The notes under the pieces: model-generated
Databases searched by the model: none
What the model saw: the letters and a program-made list of their open reading frames with translations, nothing else
Told to the model about the DNA's origin: nothing
DNA from: Patiria pectinifera
Lineage: Eukaryota > Echinodermata > Asteroidea > Valvatida > Asterinidae
DNA length: 64,000 nt
Direction of reading: 5' to 3'
Assembly: GCA_029964075.1 (NCBI GenBank)
Contig: CM057135.1
Span: 26,587,366 to 26,651,365 of the forward strand
Shown here: positions 39,101-48,929 of the stretch, piece by piece
How positions within the stretch are numbered: the first letter of the stretch is position 1
Layout: the number at the start of each line of letters is the position of its first letter
Program-made: the position numbers and the translations under genes

Positions 39101-40285
39101 GTCCTCAATTTGTACCTTCCTCATGTCAGTGGTTTTTATTTATTTTTTTTTATGAGATAAAAAGATTTCAAAAGTTCCTAGATGTCCAACTCCTGTGTTT
39201 TTCAAATAAACTAACAGGGAAACTGACAAGAAATTGACTGGAGTGGTGTTCAAACCTGTGACCTCCAGATTGCCGTTTGGTGCTCTACCAAGTGAGCTGT
39301 CCAGCCCTATGCTGGCGGGTTTCCCAATTCGTCAATATCCTTGTTCAAAGGGGGCTAGTCAGAAGCCATAAATCCGTATATGCCATGTAGCCAGGGATCA
39401 CGCCCAAAGTCACGATGCTAACAACATTGTACGATGCTGCAAATCCGGGAAATAACAAACAGGGATCACTCAAGAAGGATACTGCTATTCATTACCAATG
39501 TCTGTATTTTGGTAGGTTCTGATGCGCGACGCCCGTGGCGCTCTGGAGGACTTCCAGCTGGCAGTCAAGATGAGCCCGCTGTCTGCCCACGTCTACTTCA
39601 ACAGGGGCAACCTCTACGCATCCCTGCGCAGATACGAACTCGCTGAGAAGGACTACTCAGAAGGTGGGATGACCTTCATTCTTTACTTTAAAATATTCGG
39701 TCCAGGGTTCCCACCCACTCTGGAAATCAGGGAAAACCTTGAAAATGAGTTTACATTTTTCCAGTCCGGGAAAACTCTGCGAATTTTGGAAAACATTTTA
39801 AAGTTGCAGAAATATTTTACATGAATTTTGACCTTCAATAATGTTCTGAATTTTTTTTTCACAAATGAGATCAACATGATTTTTTGTGCCACGCAGTATC
39901 CGTAGAACCTTTTGTCATGCGTACATTTCTTGTCCAGATACGACAAGGATAAAATCTGATTTATGTTTTCAGGGCTCGGGAATAAATGTCTCGACGATAG
40001 ATCTATATGTGCCTTGAATTTGAAAGACAAGTCTGTATTCAACTGCAATTTTCTTGTACGTCTGACACACGGATGTGGGTTTTTTTAGATTCAGTGGGAC
40101 AGTATTCTCTTTGTCTCAAACTTCCCACTTTGTGTCCCCCAACAGCTCTGAAGCTGCAGCCAGATGACCCCCTGGTGCACAAACGCAGAGCTGAAGTCAG
40201 AGGCAAGCTTGGCAAGCGCTCAGAGGCCGTCCAGGACTACAAGAGAGCTATTGAGCTACAGAGCAGAAGGCATCCAGGGAATTGA
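113..40285 (+). CDS. TTC6: TTC6-like tetratricopeptide repeat protein (43 proposed exons)
   Basis: This is a single multi-exon gene. By-eye GT-AG splicing gives 5559 coding bases, or about 1852 residues (1838 if the small exon at 8823 is skipped), ending in TGA at 40283-40285. Phases are continuous across every junction from 9016 to the stop, which strongly supports the model. Residues 1-862 are mostly disordered-looking, acidic and Ser/Thr/Pro/Gln-rich. Residues 863-1852 are about 25 TPR repeats with the usual W-LG-Y-A-F-A-P pattern. The final repeats (for example HNRQFRQAVDYYSKVL across the 38411/38834 junction and VYFNRGNLYASLRRYELAE) resemble the C-terminus of vertebrate TTC6 as I remember it. 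TPR arrays are protein-interaction scaffolds, and the precise role of TTC6 is not established. In human, TTC6 lies beside FOXA1, and no FoxA gene is visible here. The start (113) is the least certain part. A different large TPR protein is possible but less likely. Confidence 0.85.
1211..1460. mobile_element. MITE family A, copy 1 (TA target duplication)
   Basis: Terminal inverted repeats of about 36 bp begin TGTGATGCGATCAAGCTAAA and end with the reverse complement. TA flanks both ends, at 1209-1210 and 1461-1462, as in Tc1/mariner-type insertion. Related copies lie at 10142-10393 and 42678-42928. The element is about 250 bp with no coding capacity, inside a TTC6 intron. Confidence 0.8.
1666..1863. 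mobile_element. MITE with inverted ends in a TTC6 intron
   Basis: The ends CGTTTGTTTATGGTGT and the matching reverse complement before 1863 form inverted repeats of about 28 bp that continue into AATCGAGGA motifs. The interior repeats TCCTCGATT several times. It is non-coding. Confidence 0.65.
2458..2648. mobile_element. MITE family F, copy 1 (left end degraded)
   Basis: Homologous to 44021-44223: both contain TTTTCTGTGGTG, a CTCCGGGCTCCTTC core and a CTTCTAATT...CCGGATT right end. The left inverted repeat has decayed in this copy. Confidence 0.6.
2654..2792. mobile_element. Small TA-flanked MITE with CAGTGGAA ends
   Basis: The ends CAGTGGAATG and its reverse counterpart CGTTCCACTG are flanked by TA at 2652-2653 and 2793-2794. 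The element is 139 bp, consistent with a Tc1/mariner-type non-autonomous element. Confidence 0.65.
3004..3513. mobile_element. TTAA-flanked MITE family B, copy 1
   Basis: The ends TTAAAGGGAAAATACAACAT and, at the right, ATTCCCTTTAA are inverted. TTAA stands at both ends, which fits piggyBac-like insertion, though a TA or TWA duplication cannot be excluded. A second copy is at 12517-13024. The right end lies 27 bp upstream of the exon starting at 3541, so the element supplies much of that exon's 3' splice-site region. Confidence 0.7.
3869..4052. mobile_element. MITE with CAGGGGTGTGA ends
   Basis: The terminal inverted repeats CAGGGGTGTGA and TCACACCCCTG bound an interior rich in CAGCTTTTT/CAGCTATTT motifs. 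It is inserted in the first unit of the splice-acceptor array. Confidence 0.6.
4867..5102. mobile_element. TA-flanked MITE inside the exon-edge array
   Basis: The left end reads TCGTCGTGTCCGTGCAACAA. The right end's reverse complement starts TCGTCGCGTCAGTGCAACAA, giving two mismatches over about 25 bp. TA lies at 4865-4866 and 5103-5104. Being inside one array unit, it inserted after the array formed. Confidence 0.8.
5945..7435. mobile_element. Long inverted-repeat element (outer), split by a hAT insertion
   Basis: The left arm (about 5950-6190) and right arm (about 7075-7430) are reverse complements over about 250 bp; both contain CAATTGTCAATTGATCACAA and its complement. The loop carries further inverted GGTTGGGATTGG/CCAATCCCAA. 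A separate element at 6192-7066 sits inside it. Outer ends are approximate. Confidence 0.75.
6192..7066. mobile_element. hAT-type non-autonomous element, perfect 8-bp TSD
   Basis: The ends CAGACTTGTA and TACAAGTCTG are inverted. The 8-bp direct repeat GTGAAAGG occurs at 6184-6191 and 7067-7074. Subterminal regions are packed with GACTCGGACTCGG repeats, like the subterminal motif arrays of hAT elements. It is 875 bp with no transposase reading frame. Confidence 0.88.
7838..8470. mobile_element. MITE family C, partial copy, split by a TWA MITE
   Basis: It matches the elements at 24608-25153 and 43367-43889 (shared TCATTTGTGAATTT, TGCTGTATATTCC and CAGCGTCTGGGACACGTTC-like blocks) but loses similarity after about 8470. 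A family D MITE (7928-8287) is inserted, with the TAA target duplicated. The intact paralogs show the empty site. Confidence 0.75.
7928..8287. mobile_element. TWA-flanked MITE family D, copy 1
   Basis: The ends GGCCAAAAAA and TTTTTTTGCC are inverted, with AGTCGGTCTCTGGTCAG just inside. The target duplication is TAA at 7925-7927 and 8288-8290. A 3-bp TWA duplication with G-rich ends is typical of PIF/Harbinger elements. It is 360 bp. Confidence 0.85.
8529..8745. mobile_element. MITE family E, copy 1
   Basis: Inverted-repeat element with TTGGAATTTGGCACAC at left and GTGTGCCACATGTCATGCTT at right, and inner AGGGCCATCGCAGATTT / AATCTGCAATGGCCCT arms. A paralog is at 59119-59366. Confidence 0.7.
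8823..8874 (+). other. Ambiguous small exon of the TTC6-like gene
   Basis: An acceptor at 8822 opens a frame reading TFEDTDFTLDRDRV. The strong donor (GTAAGT) at 8875 gives 52 nt, which breaks the frame with the next exon at 9016. A weaker GTATTT donor at 8865 gives 42 nt and keeps frame. Skipping it altogether also keeps frame (7829 to 9016). It is therefore a weak-donor exon, a cassette or poison exon, or not an exon. Confidence 0.3.
9717..10136 (-). mobile_element. tRNA-derived SINE with (ATT)n tail
   Basis: On the minus strand the 5' head has tRNA-like A-box (TGGTCCAATGGTAACGG) and B-box (GGTTCGAATCC) sequences. A body follows with TTTACGTCCCATCCGAAGG on the plus strand, ending in a (TAA/ATT) tail at about 9717-9736. 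Related fragments are at 17225-17455, 18485-18715 and 46540-46800. Confidence 0.75.
10142..10393. mobile_element. MITE family A, copy 2
   Basis: It has the same ends as 1211-1460, with TA at 10140-10141 and 10394-10395. The right terminal repeat has diverged (TTGATTGTGTCACA). Confidence 0.75.
12517..13024. mobile_element. TTAA-flanked MITE family B, copy 2
   Basis: Full-length partner of 3004-3513: TTAAAGGGAATATACAACAT at the left and ATTCCCTTTAA at the right, about 508 bp, in the intron between exons 11208 and 13174. Confidence 0.78.
13920..14600. repeat. TGGTACCCAG minisatellite, interrupted
   Basis: Many copies of TACCCAGTGG / TACCCATTGG-type 10-mers lie at 13925-14045 and 14390-14590. 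The two stretches are separated by the MITE at 14075-14386, which appears to have inserted into an existing array. Confidence 0.55.
14075..14386. mobile_element. MITE with GGGCCAAGTTCG ends
   Basis: The inverted ends GGGCCAAGTTCGGGCAAGGA and TCCTTGCGCGAACTTGGCCC flank repeated GTCGACTAG motifs. About 312 bp, intronic. Confidence 0.7.
14811..15176. mobile_element. TWA-flanked MITE family D, copy 2
   Basis: The ends GGCCAAAAAA and TTTTGGCC bear TAA duplications at 14808-14810 and 15177-15179. It is homologous over its length to the copies at 7928, 31093 and 35076. Confidence 0.85.
15745..16080. repeat. CACAAGTCAAAT minisatellite
   Basis: Imperfect tandem 10-12-bp units of CACAAGTCAAAT type fill this intron segment upstream of the exon at 16234. 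Same sequence family as 8920-9000, 25605-25690, 27645-28420, 31940-32160 and 40745-40800. Confidence 0.75.
17225..17455 (-). mobile_element. SINE-like fragment
   Basis: It contains GGGTTCGAACCCACC and the TGTAACCATTGAACCACAGC tRNA-like head (in minus orientation) shared with the SINE at 9717-10136, plus a TTGCCCAAGAACACAAGCAC body. The tail is diverged. Confidence 0.55.
17669..18039. mobile_element. MITE with ~50-bp inverted repeats
   Basis: The left end CAATTCGGGCGATTCACAAT and its reverse complement at the right (ending near 18035) continue through TGCGCCACCAAGAGTTTGCC. About 370 bp, intronic, non-coding. Confidence 0.75.
18485..18715 (-). mobile_element. SINE-like fragment
   Basis: It shares the GGGTTCGAACCC box, the TCTTGCCCAAGGGCACAA body and the AACCACTGGACCATGGC head with the copies at 17225 and 46540. 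A second tRNA-like/restart segment follows at about 18770-18830 (CGACCTCTTGCTTTCTAGTG). Confidence 0.5.
22090..22890 (+). repeat. Five-unit ~160-bp tandem array carrying a splice acceptor
   Basis: Units start at about 22093, 22254, 22415, 22574 and 22735 (GGAGTGGTATTCAAATCTG). Each ends with CAAACCTT...TTGATTCTTGCAAG followed by a GGCGGGGCTCGGCTG-like exon edge. The last copy of that junction is the functional acceptor at 22885, with exon 22886-22976. Each unit also contains a GGGTTCGAATCCCG box resembling a tRNA B-box. The array fills the intron between 22078 and 22886. Confidence 0.88.
24608..25153. mobile_element. MITE family C, copy 2
   Basis: Inverted ends AAGATATAGTTCATCATTTG and AAATGATGGACTATAGCTTT. 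The copy at 43367-43889 is in the opposite orientation, and 7838-8470 is a partial copy. About 546 bp, non-coding. Confidence 0.8.
25832..26092. mobile_element. MITE with CCCAATTTCATAACGCTGCT ends
   Basis: The left end CCCAATTTCATAACGCTGCT and right end AGCAGCGCTATGAAGTTTGG are inverted. The interior has further GCTTA/TAAGC motifs. About 260 bp, intronic. Confidence 0.7.
27645..28420. repeat. CAATCACAAGT satellite block (~775 bp)
   Basis: About 65-70 imperfect copies of an 11-bp unit (CAATCACAAGT, with variants CAATCACAAGC and CATCACAAGT). A higher-order repeat of about 110 bp is visible between 27690 and 27900. A short complementary stretch (GACTTGTGATTG) follows at 28445-28490. It lies in the intron before the exon at 28528. 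Confidence 0.85.
29110..29660. repeat. TACTTGTACTC minisatellite
   Basis: Imperfect tandem copies of TACTTGTACTC/TAGTACTTGTAC over about 550 bp, with a longer-period repeat of about 180 bp (TTTTTACATCAGTGATTGTT recurs). It lies in the intron before the exon at 29842. A related short stretch lies at 47150-47270. Confidence 0.75.
29978..30058. repeat. GGTCTC simple repeat
   Basis: GGTCTCGGTCTCG-type hexamer repeats lie about 40 bp downstream of the donor at 29936. Confidence 0.7.
31093..31480. mobile_element. TWA-flanked MITE family D, copy 3
   Basis: TTA duplications at 31090-31092 and 31481-31483 flank GGCCAAAAAC...TTTTTTGCC ends. About 388 bp. The right end lies about 170 bp upstream of the exon at 31654. 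Confidence 0.85.
32741..33385. mobile_element. Palindromic element with GTGTGGATTCGGAATTACGA motifs and a nested MITE
   Basis: Three direct copies of AAGTGTGGATTCGGA(A/T) at 32750-32850 and inverted counterparts at 33297-33375 (ending CGAATCCACACTTT) bracket the region. Inside, 33058-33255 is a separate MITE with GTTGCAACCTGACGCCAC ends. A GGCGCTTCGCGCC mini-palindrome sits in the right arm. Confidence 0.6.
33058..33255. mobile_element. MITE family G, copy 1
   Basis: Inverted ends AATGTTGCAACCTGACGCCA and GGCGTCAGGTTGCAACATT. A paralog in the opposite orientation occurs at 44495-44702 (shared CCAATTTTGTTAGGAAATAC on one strand). Confidence 0.7.
34190..34580 (+). repeat. Three-unit array duplicating exon 3' end plus donor site
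   Basis: The last ~37 bases of exon 34013-34227 and its donor are repeated downstream. Donors at 34228 (GTAAGC), 34380 (GTAAGC) and 34560 (GTAGGC) are each preceded by AGGGCTTAC-like sequence and followed by ATTAAAATCATAAAGTAGGG and a GGTTCGAACC box. Unit lengths are about 152 and 180 bp. The exon frame stops immediately (AGG TAA) if the first donor is not used. Confidence 0.85.
35076..35464. mobile_element. TWA-flanked MITE family D, copy 4
   Basis: TTA at 35073-35075 and 35465-35467 flanks the element. Its right end lies 33 bp upstream of the exon at 35498, so the T-rich terminus of the MITE lies within the 3' splice-site neighbourhood of TTC6. Confidence 0.85.
35655..35870 (+). repeat. 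Two-unit duplication of an exon 3' end with donor
   Basis: The sequence GAGGCCAACGCCCTCA plus GGTCAGTGAA, which ends exon 35498-35690, recurs with its donor at 35811. The following CTGCTGGGGGCGCTGTT is also duplicated (period ~120 bp). The reading frame through the first copy stops at 35756, so the second donor would make a truncated product. Confidence 0.75.
36032..36153. mobile_element. Short palindromic MITE
   Basis: TCACGAGGCCCCCTTCAATG and its perfect reverse complement bound 122 bp in the intron before the exon at 36246. Confidence 0.7.
37930..38100. repeat. Dispersed repeat with ACAATGTAGTACA motif, copy 1
   Basis: AATAAACACAATGTAATACA... and a TAATGG end also occur at 38505-38575 and, inverted, at 20490-20535. 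These are probably ends of a non-autonomous element. Boundaries are not clear. Confidence 0.4.
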
Positions 40286-40900
40286 AGATAACAGGCTGAG
40301 GATATAGGGTCCAATCCTATGACATCAAAGTACCACGTGACCATCCGGTTTCCCCGTGCTCAGCCACCATTGCAGTAGGCAAACTTTGGTTAGCAACCAC
40401 ATCGTGCTTTGTAAACTAGGCAGTAGGGCTTATTTTCACGTAAAATAACAAATTCTTTATCAAATTCTTTACCTGTGCCATGTACGGTTGTCATAATCGT
40501 GCCTACCCAGCACTGGGTGATGGCTGTACGTTTTGCTCAACAGTTTTTGCCATCCATCACAGCTATGAAGGCTTGCTTAATACTACCTACTGCGTGTGGC
40601 GCTATGCAATCTTTGCCTACTACAATGGCAATGCTGCATTTCAGGTACTCGGATGTAGGCCGGGTCACGTGGATCAGTGAGAGAGCCCTCTTGCTGCTAC
40701 CCATGAAATATTGAACTGAGAGCGTCACTGAGCTTTCTCAACATCCATTACAAGATTGGTCACAAGTAAATCACAAGTCCTTTCATTAGTCTAGTCACAA
40801 GTAACAGGGGATAAAATGAAGACCTAAATTTGTGAGTTCAGGTTTTTACTGGCATTTACCCTTTGCCTGCACACTAAATGCACACTAAATGTATAATGTA
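40286..40900 (+). other. TTC6-like 3' UTR and downstream DNA
   Basis: This is non-coding sequence after the stop at 40285. No convincing AATAAA occurs before the mariner-like element. The nearest AATAAA is at 41329-41334, inside that element, so the transcript end is undetermined. A short CACAAGT repeat lies at 40760-40800. Confidence 0.4.
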
Positions 40901-41540
40901 CAGGTTGAGTCAAAAAAAGCAGAACCCAAACCCCACAAATTATATGTCGTATTAAAAAAAAATATTTAGCACCAAACATAATAATGACTGGAAAGCCAAC
41001 TTCATAAGCTACTTTTAGTGGAAAAAATGACTGAAATTGCTCAATCTGTTTAAAGAATATTACCATTTTAACGCAATGACCCTAAAACCTCTTACGTCCA
41101 AAAATGCAATTTCAAGAATCGTCGTCACAATTGTCTTCAAACGTAACCAGCGATAAAACCTCATTTTAGAAGTTATATATAAATATTCAACAAGTCGTTT
41201 TGAAGGCCCATCTTTTAAAAAAAAAAAGGGGATTAACTAGGGTTGTTAATAAAGATATTGTGCAGTACAGCTGTTGAAACAAGTATTCTGTGTCATTTTC
41301 TTTGTTGTTCCAAACAATCAGAATACACAATAAACTGCTTTTTTTGGACGAATCAGGTTTAAGGGTCATAGTGTTTAAATGGTGATATTCTTTGAACAGA
41401 CAGCAATTTCACTTATATTTTTCATCTAAAAGTAGCTTATGAAATTGACTTTCCAGTCATTATTATGTTTGGTGCTACACATTTTTTTAAATATGAAAAA
41501 TATTTTTTGGGGTTCGAGTTCCGTTTTTTGACTCACCCTG
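40901..41540. mobile_element. Mariner-like long inverted-repeat MITE
   Basis: The ends CAGGTTGAGTCAAAAAA and TTTTTTGACTCACCCTG have TA at 40899-40900 and 41541-41542. The arms remain complementary for roughly 250 bp (CATAATAATGACTGGAAAG / CTTTCCAGTCATTATTATG). 640 bp, non-coding. The CAGGxTGxxxCAAAAA end resembles Tc1/mariner termini. Confidence 0.82.
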
Positions 41541-42677
41541 TAAATGTATATTACTTTTTGCTTAAAATTGGCACCGCCAGTCAATTTCCCATAACAATTA
41601 AAGACACAGTTACTTGGACATCATGAAAATTAGGTCTATAACAAAGGATTGCTTTTGGCAGTTGTTTTTTTAATAACTTTGTGACTTGACTTGAAACAGG
41701 AAGACTGGTGATTGACTTGTGAGAATTTTTTGTTAGCATTATATGAAAGACATTTGAAACGCCCCTTCCCGTGTGTGCGCTGTGCACACACAGACAGTGT
41801 GCTTGCAAATGTTCAGATGAAAAAAATGTTCATGCGTACTAGATAGTGTATCTAGTGTGTCTGGCATCAGCATTATCCATGACAATGTTGGACTTCCACA
41901 AAGAACATACACCAGTTGTAGTACTGTCAGATTTCTATCAAATACACTTTTTATACATTGTTTATTATAAAAGCAAAATATTCCGTCCAGAAGTTGTATC
42001 ATTTCATTTACTAACTGTATATATTTACGAGTGTGCTCGTAAGTATGCCCTGCCCTGATGAAAATACTAAGAAGTCTTTTTAATTAATGTAAAAAAATGA
42101 TTTGTAATTTTTGAAAAATTAATTGTAAATATAGAAATACTTTGTTGGCTGTGAATCCATCCATACATGTTTTGTGTACCATATTTGTTATTACAAAGAA
42201 ATTTGATGGATCTTGTTCAGCATTCCGTCCAGAATTTCCATTTTGAAAAAAAAAAATTTTGCCTTTACGTAGTTTTACTGTTTTCATTGTACAATTTTAA
42301 TGTATTTTGTCAACTAGAAATATTTTTTGAAGAAAACCACATTTTCATGTAATGTTACAATTGACCAATTTTGTATATAAGTGTGAAATCCATCCAGTAA
42401 AATGACATAAATTTGATTATAATGAAATTTAAACTGCACACTTGTGCACTTGTCTTCAAAGTGAAACCTTGAATTTCTTAGCAGTTATTTGGTGATATAA
42501 ACTAAAAGTGAATCCTCAAAATGAGGAGTGGCAAAATCCCTACTATTTTCAAAACAATGTAAGGCAGAAAGTGTCTAATGTAATGCTTAAAAATACTGCA
42601 AAAAAAACAAATCTTGGTAATTACACCTAAAAGGATAAACCATTAAAAAAAAAAACCAAGAAAATGTTAACATTATT

Positions 42678-42928
42678 TGTGATGCGATCAAGCTAAATGA
42701 GTCGTTTGTCGGGAATTTTTATGTGGAGATTTAGGCCAAAATAGGGCCACTTCATCACATCACTTCATCACATCTCTTGGCGTTCCAACTTCCATAATTT
42801 TTGAACTAAAGATGGTATCAGCATGTGGTTTTCACAGCAGTAATGCTGAGATTGTGCTCTTTTAAATTCAGTAATGAAAATTTTTTGACCAGGGTCGACA
42901 AACGACTTATGTAGCTTGATCAATCACA
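42678..42928. mobile_element. MITE family A, copy 3
   Basis: TGTGATGCGATCAAGCTAAA at the left. The right repeat is diverged (TAGCTTGATCAATCACA), and TA flanks have decayed. Confidence 0.7.
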
Positions 42929-43366
42929 TTTAAACAAAACAGCAACCTCTTGAATCTGACAAGATCTAAAAGGGTGAAACCAAACATCTTTCTTTTACAA
43001 CACTTCAATCAACATAGAGCTTATTCACGAGTCGGCCATATTGAACTAAAAGAGAGGTACCATCTTCATTTTTGGAACTTGAAAGCAATGAACTAAAAGC
43101 TCATTTCAAATTAACACAAGTCTGCTCTGCTGAATAATTAAAAATGTGTGATTAAACATACCCTAATGTTTTAAGCCATATTAAAAAACAAAAATTGAAA
43201 GCAAGGCTTTGAACGCACTCCCAATCATAAAATAGTCTGGCACCAACCCAGTTAGCAGTTTACAGTTTATAATATAGATTCAGGGAACATGATCAAAATG
43301 GCTTCCTCATGAATAAAGTCTATTGAACCTGTAAAGGAACCTGTCACTGTTAGATTCCGTTGGATT

Positions 43367-43889
43367 AAAGCTATAGTCCATCATTTGCAGCCATCCGAAA
43401 AAGTAACTGGCGTAATTATTGTTGAAAAACATACTTGGTTGAAAGATAGTAAGGGAACTAAACTCCCTGTGAAATTATTCTTTCTGGGAAGCTGTCATTT
43501 TGAAGTAATCAACGAAAGAAGGCCTTTCCAACGGTGCGTCTTAAGACGCACCGTAGGAAAATTTAAATTAGTAGTTCGTTTTGTTATTCGGCGAAGCACG
43601 CGCAAGCATTGACACGAGGCACGCGCACGCGCAGTTGCTGCAATTCGTCAGATCAGTGCGCGACGTCGCGTATAGCTGCAATTCAAAACAATTCAAAACA
43701 TGATTCAGTAACTTTTCATTTGAAATTGAGATCCTAGAATGCTGTTTTTTTTTCTCGGAATATACAGCTGAAGCTTAGCTGAAACTTCATCAGGTTAGTT
43801 GTTCAGTATCCTTCATTAGATTTTGAACACTTTTGTTGCTTCAAACGAACAAAATGCACAAATTACAAATGATGGACTATATCTTTAAG
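43367..43889. mobile_element. MITE family C, copy 3
   Basis: AAAGCTATAGTCCATCATTT at the left, AAATGATGGACTATATCTTT at the right. Opposite orientation to the copy at 24608-25153; it lacks the insertion present in the 7838 copy. Confidence 0.8.
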
Positions 43890-44020
43890 CAGGGCTTATT
43901 TTAAGTAGATCATTTAAATAAGGTTAATGCATATAGGTCATCTAAATTTCCCTCGAAAGCCTCATACTCCTACGCCAACCTTAACATAGCTTAAATACAC
44001 AACATACACTAAAAGGTACA

Positions 44021-44223
44021 GACTAATCCGGCAACAGCCATTTTCTGTGGTGACACCAGGTTTGCGCGAGTCGCGCTCAGGTAGTACGCACGCACTCCGG
44101 GCTCCTTCGACCAATTGGGTTAACAAAATTTGCTTGCTTGTCTTTAAGAATGCGCGTGTGGATGAGCGCGTGGACATGGTGCCACATCCAAAATGGCTTC
44201 TAATTTTGTTCACCGGATTAGTC
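44021..44223. mobile_element. MITE family F, copy 2
   Basis: Inverted ends GACTAATCCGG and CCGGATTAGTC with inner AGCCATTTTCTGTGGTG / CCACATCCAAAATGGCTTCT. Full-length partner of 2458-2648. Confidence 0.75.
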
Positions 44224-44349
44224 AATAAATACCAGGACAAACTTTGAAAATATGGATGGCCTTTTTACCACAATGTATCACTAGTTTACACATGTTGGTG
44301 TACTTTATAAATTTATTTAGGATCTCCATGCCTCAGATGTAGTATTTTC

Positions 44350-44800
44350 AGTGGTGCATCCAGGTTTGGCCCAGGGCGGCAAGGTGACCAATTTTTCAGG
44401 AGAAAAAGTTCATGAAAATGGTTCACAGCTCTGGAAGGTATAACTACAGTACTAGCACCAGTTGTAAGATGCTAGTGCCTTCATTTCAGTTTTGGAAGAA
44501 TGTTGCAGCCTGACGCTGCTTTTTTCTTTACATATCATTTGAATGAAGGTCAGTCATTGCAAAAATGATAACAACACATGAATCTGGGACTGAGAAACTT
44601 TTCCAATTTTGTTAGGAAATACTTTGTTAGAAAATTTTCTAGACTCTCCATTGACTTTGACACAACCGCTGAAGTAGCCTCAGATTGCAACACTCTTTCC
44701 TCATTTTAAAATAAGTTAAGAAAAAGAAACAGGATAAATGTCGCCGGGGGTCAAAATGCCCCTTGCCCCCCCCCCCCCATTTCCTGGATATGCCTATCCG
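44350..44800. mobile_element. Decayed CAGTGGTGCATCCAGG element with nested MITE family G
   Basis: CAGTGGTGCATCCAGG at 44350 and, near 44780-44797, a C-run followed by CCTGGATATGCC look like diverged inverted ends of a hAT-type MITE. No target duplication could be confirmed. MITE family G copy 2 (44495-44702) is inside. Confidence 0.45.
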
Positions 44801-44933
44801 TAGTTAAAATTTTGTGGGTGAGTAGACTCTTGCAGAATGAGTTTCCACCGGCCAACACAAAACAAGCTTCCCTCCCTTGCCTCCACATTTCCAGTTTTTT
44901 CCCCGCATGTAAATCGGAGAACACATGCAAATA

Positions 44934-44939
44934 TTTATT
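44934..44939 (-). terminator. Candidate polyadenylation signal of ZCCHC10
   Basis: AATAAA on the minus strand about 50 nt beyond the stop at 44989, implying a very short 3' UTR. Confidence 0.4.
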
Positions 44940-44988
44940 CAAATTGAGACTTATGTTCCATAAGGAAGCCGATCGAATGAGGCCACAC

Positions 44989-48929
<3,941 letters not shown>

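Larger units (their letters stand above)
23311..40285 (+). other. TTC6: TTC6-like gene, exons 22-43 (TPR solenoid)
   Basis: Proposed exons: 23311-23409, 24308-24492, 25427-25547, 26304-26413, 26971-27168, 28528-28641, 28836-28949, 29842-29935, 30311-30385, 30495-30547, 31654-31873, 32551-32697, 34013-34227, 35498-35690, 36246-36326, 36484-36536, 36678-36812, 37096-37232, 38149-38411, 38834-38911, 39516-39663, 40146-40285. Every junction keeps frame and joins half-repeats into canonical 34-residue TPRs; for example, 26413/26971 joins into NNNKNWMAAIKDFTELLAQEP. Introns are not in register with repeats, so the solenoid did not grow by simple exon-per-repeat duplication. Exonic GC content is much higher than that of the flanking introns. 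Confidence 0.88.
42930..44350. other. TTC6-ZCCHC10 intergenic DNA with MITEs
   Basis: No supportable gene. It contains MITE family C copy 3 (43367-43889, inverted relative to 24608) and MITE family F copy 2 (44021-44223). The rest is AT-rich unique-looking sequence. Confidence 0.6.
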
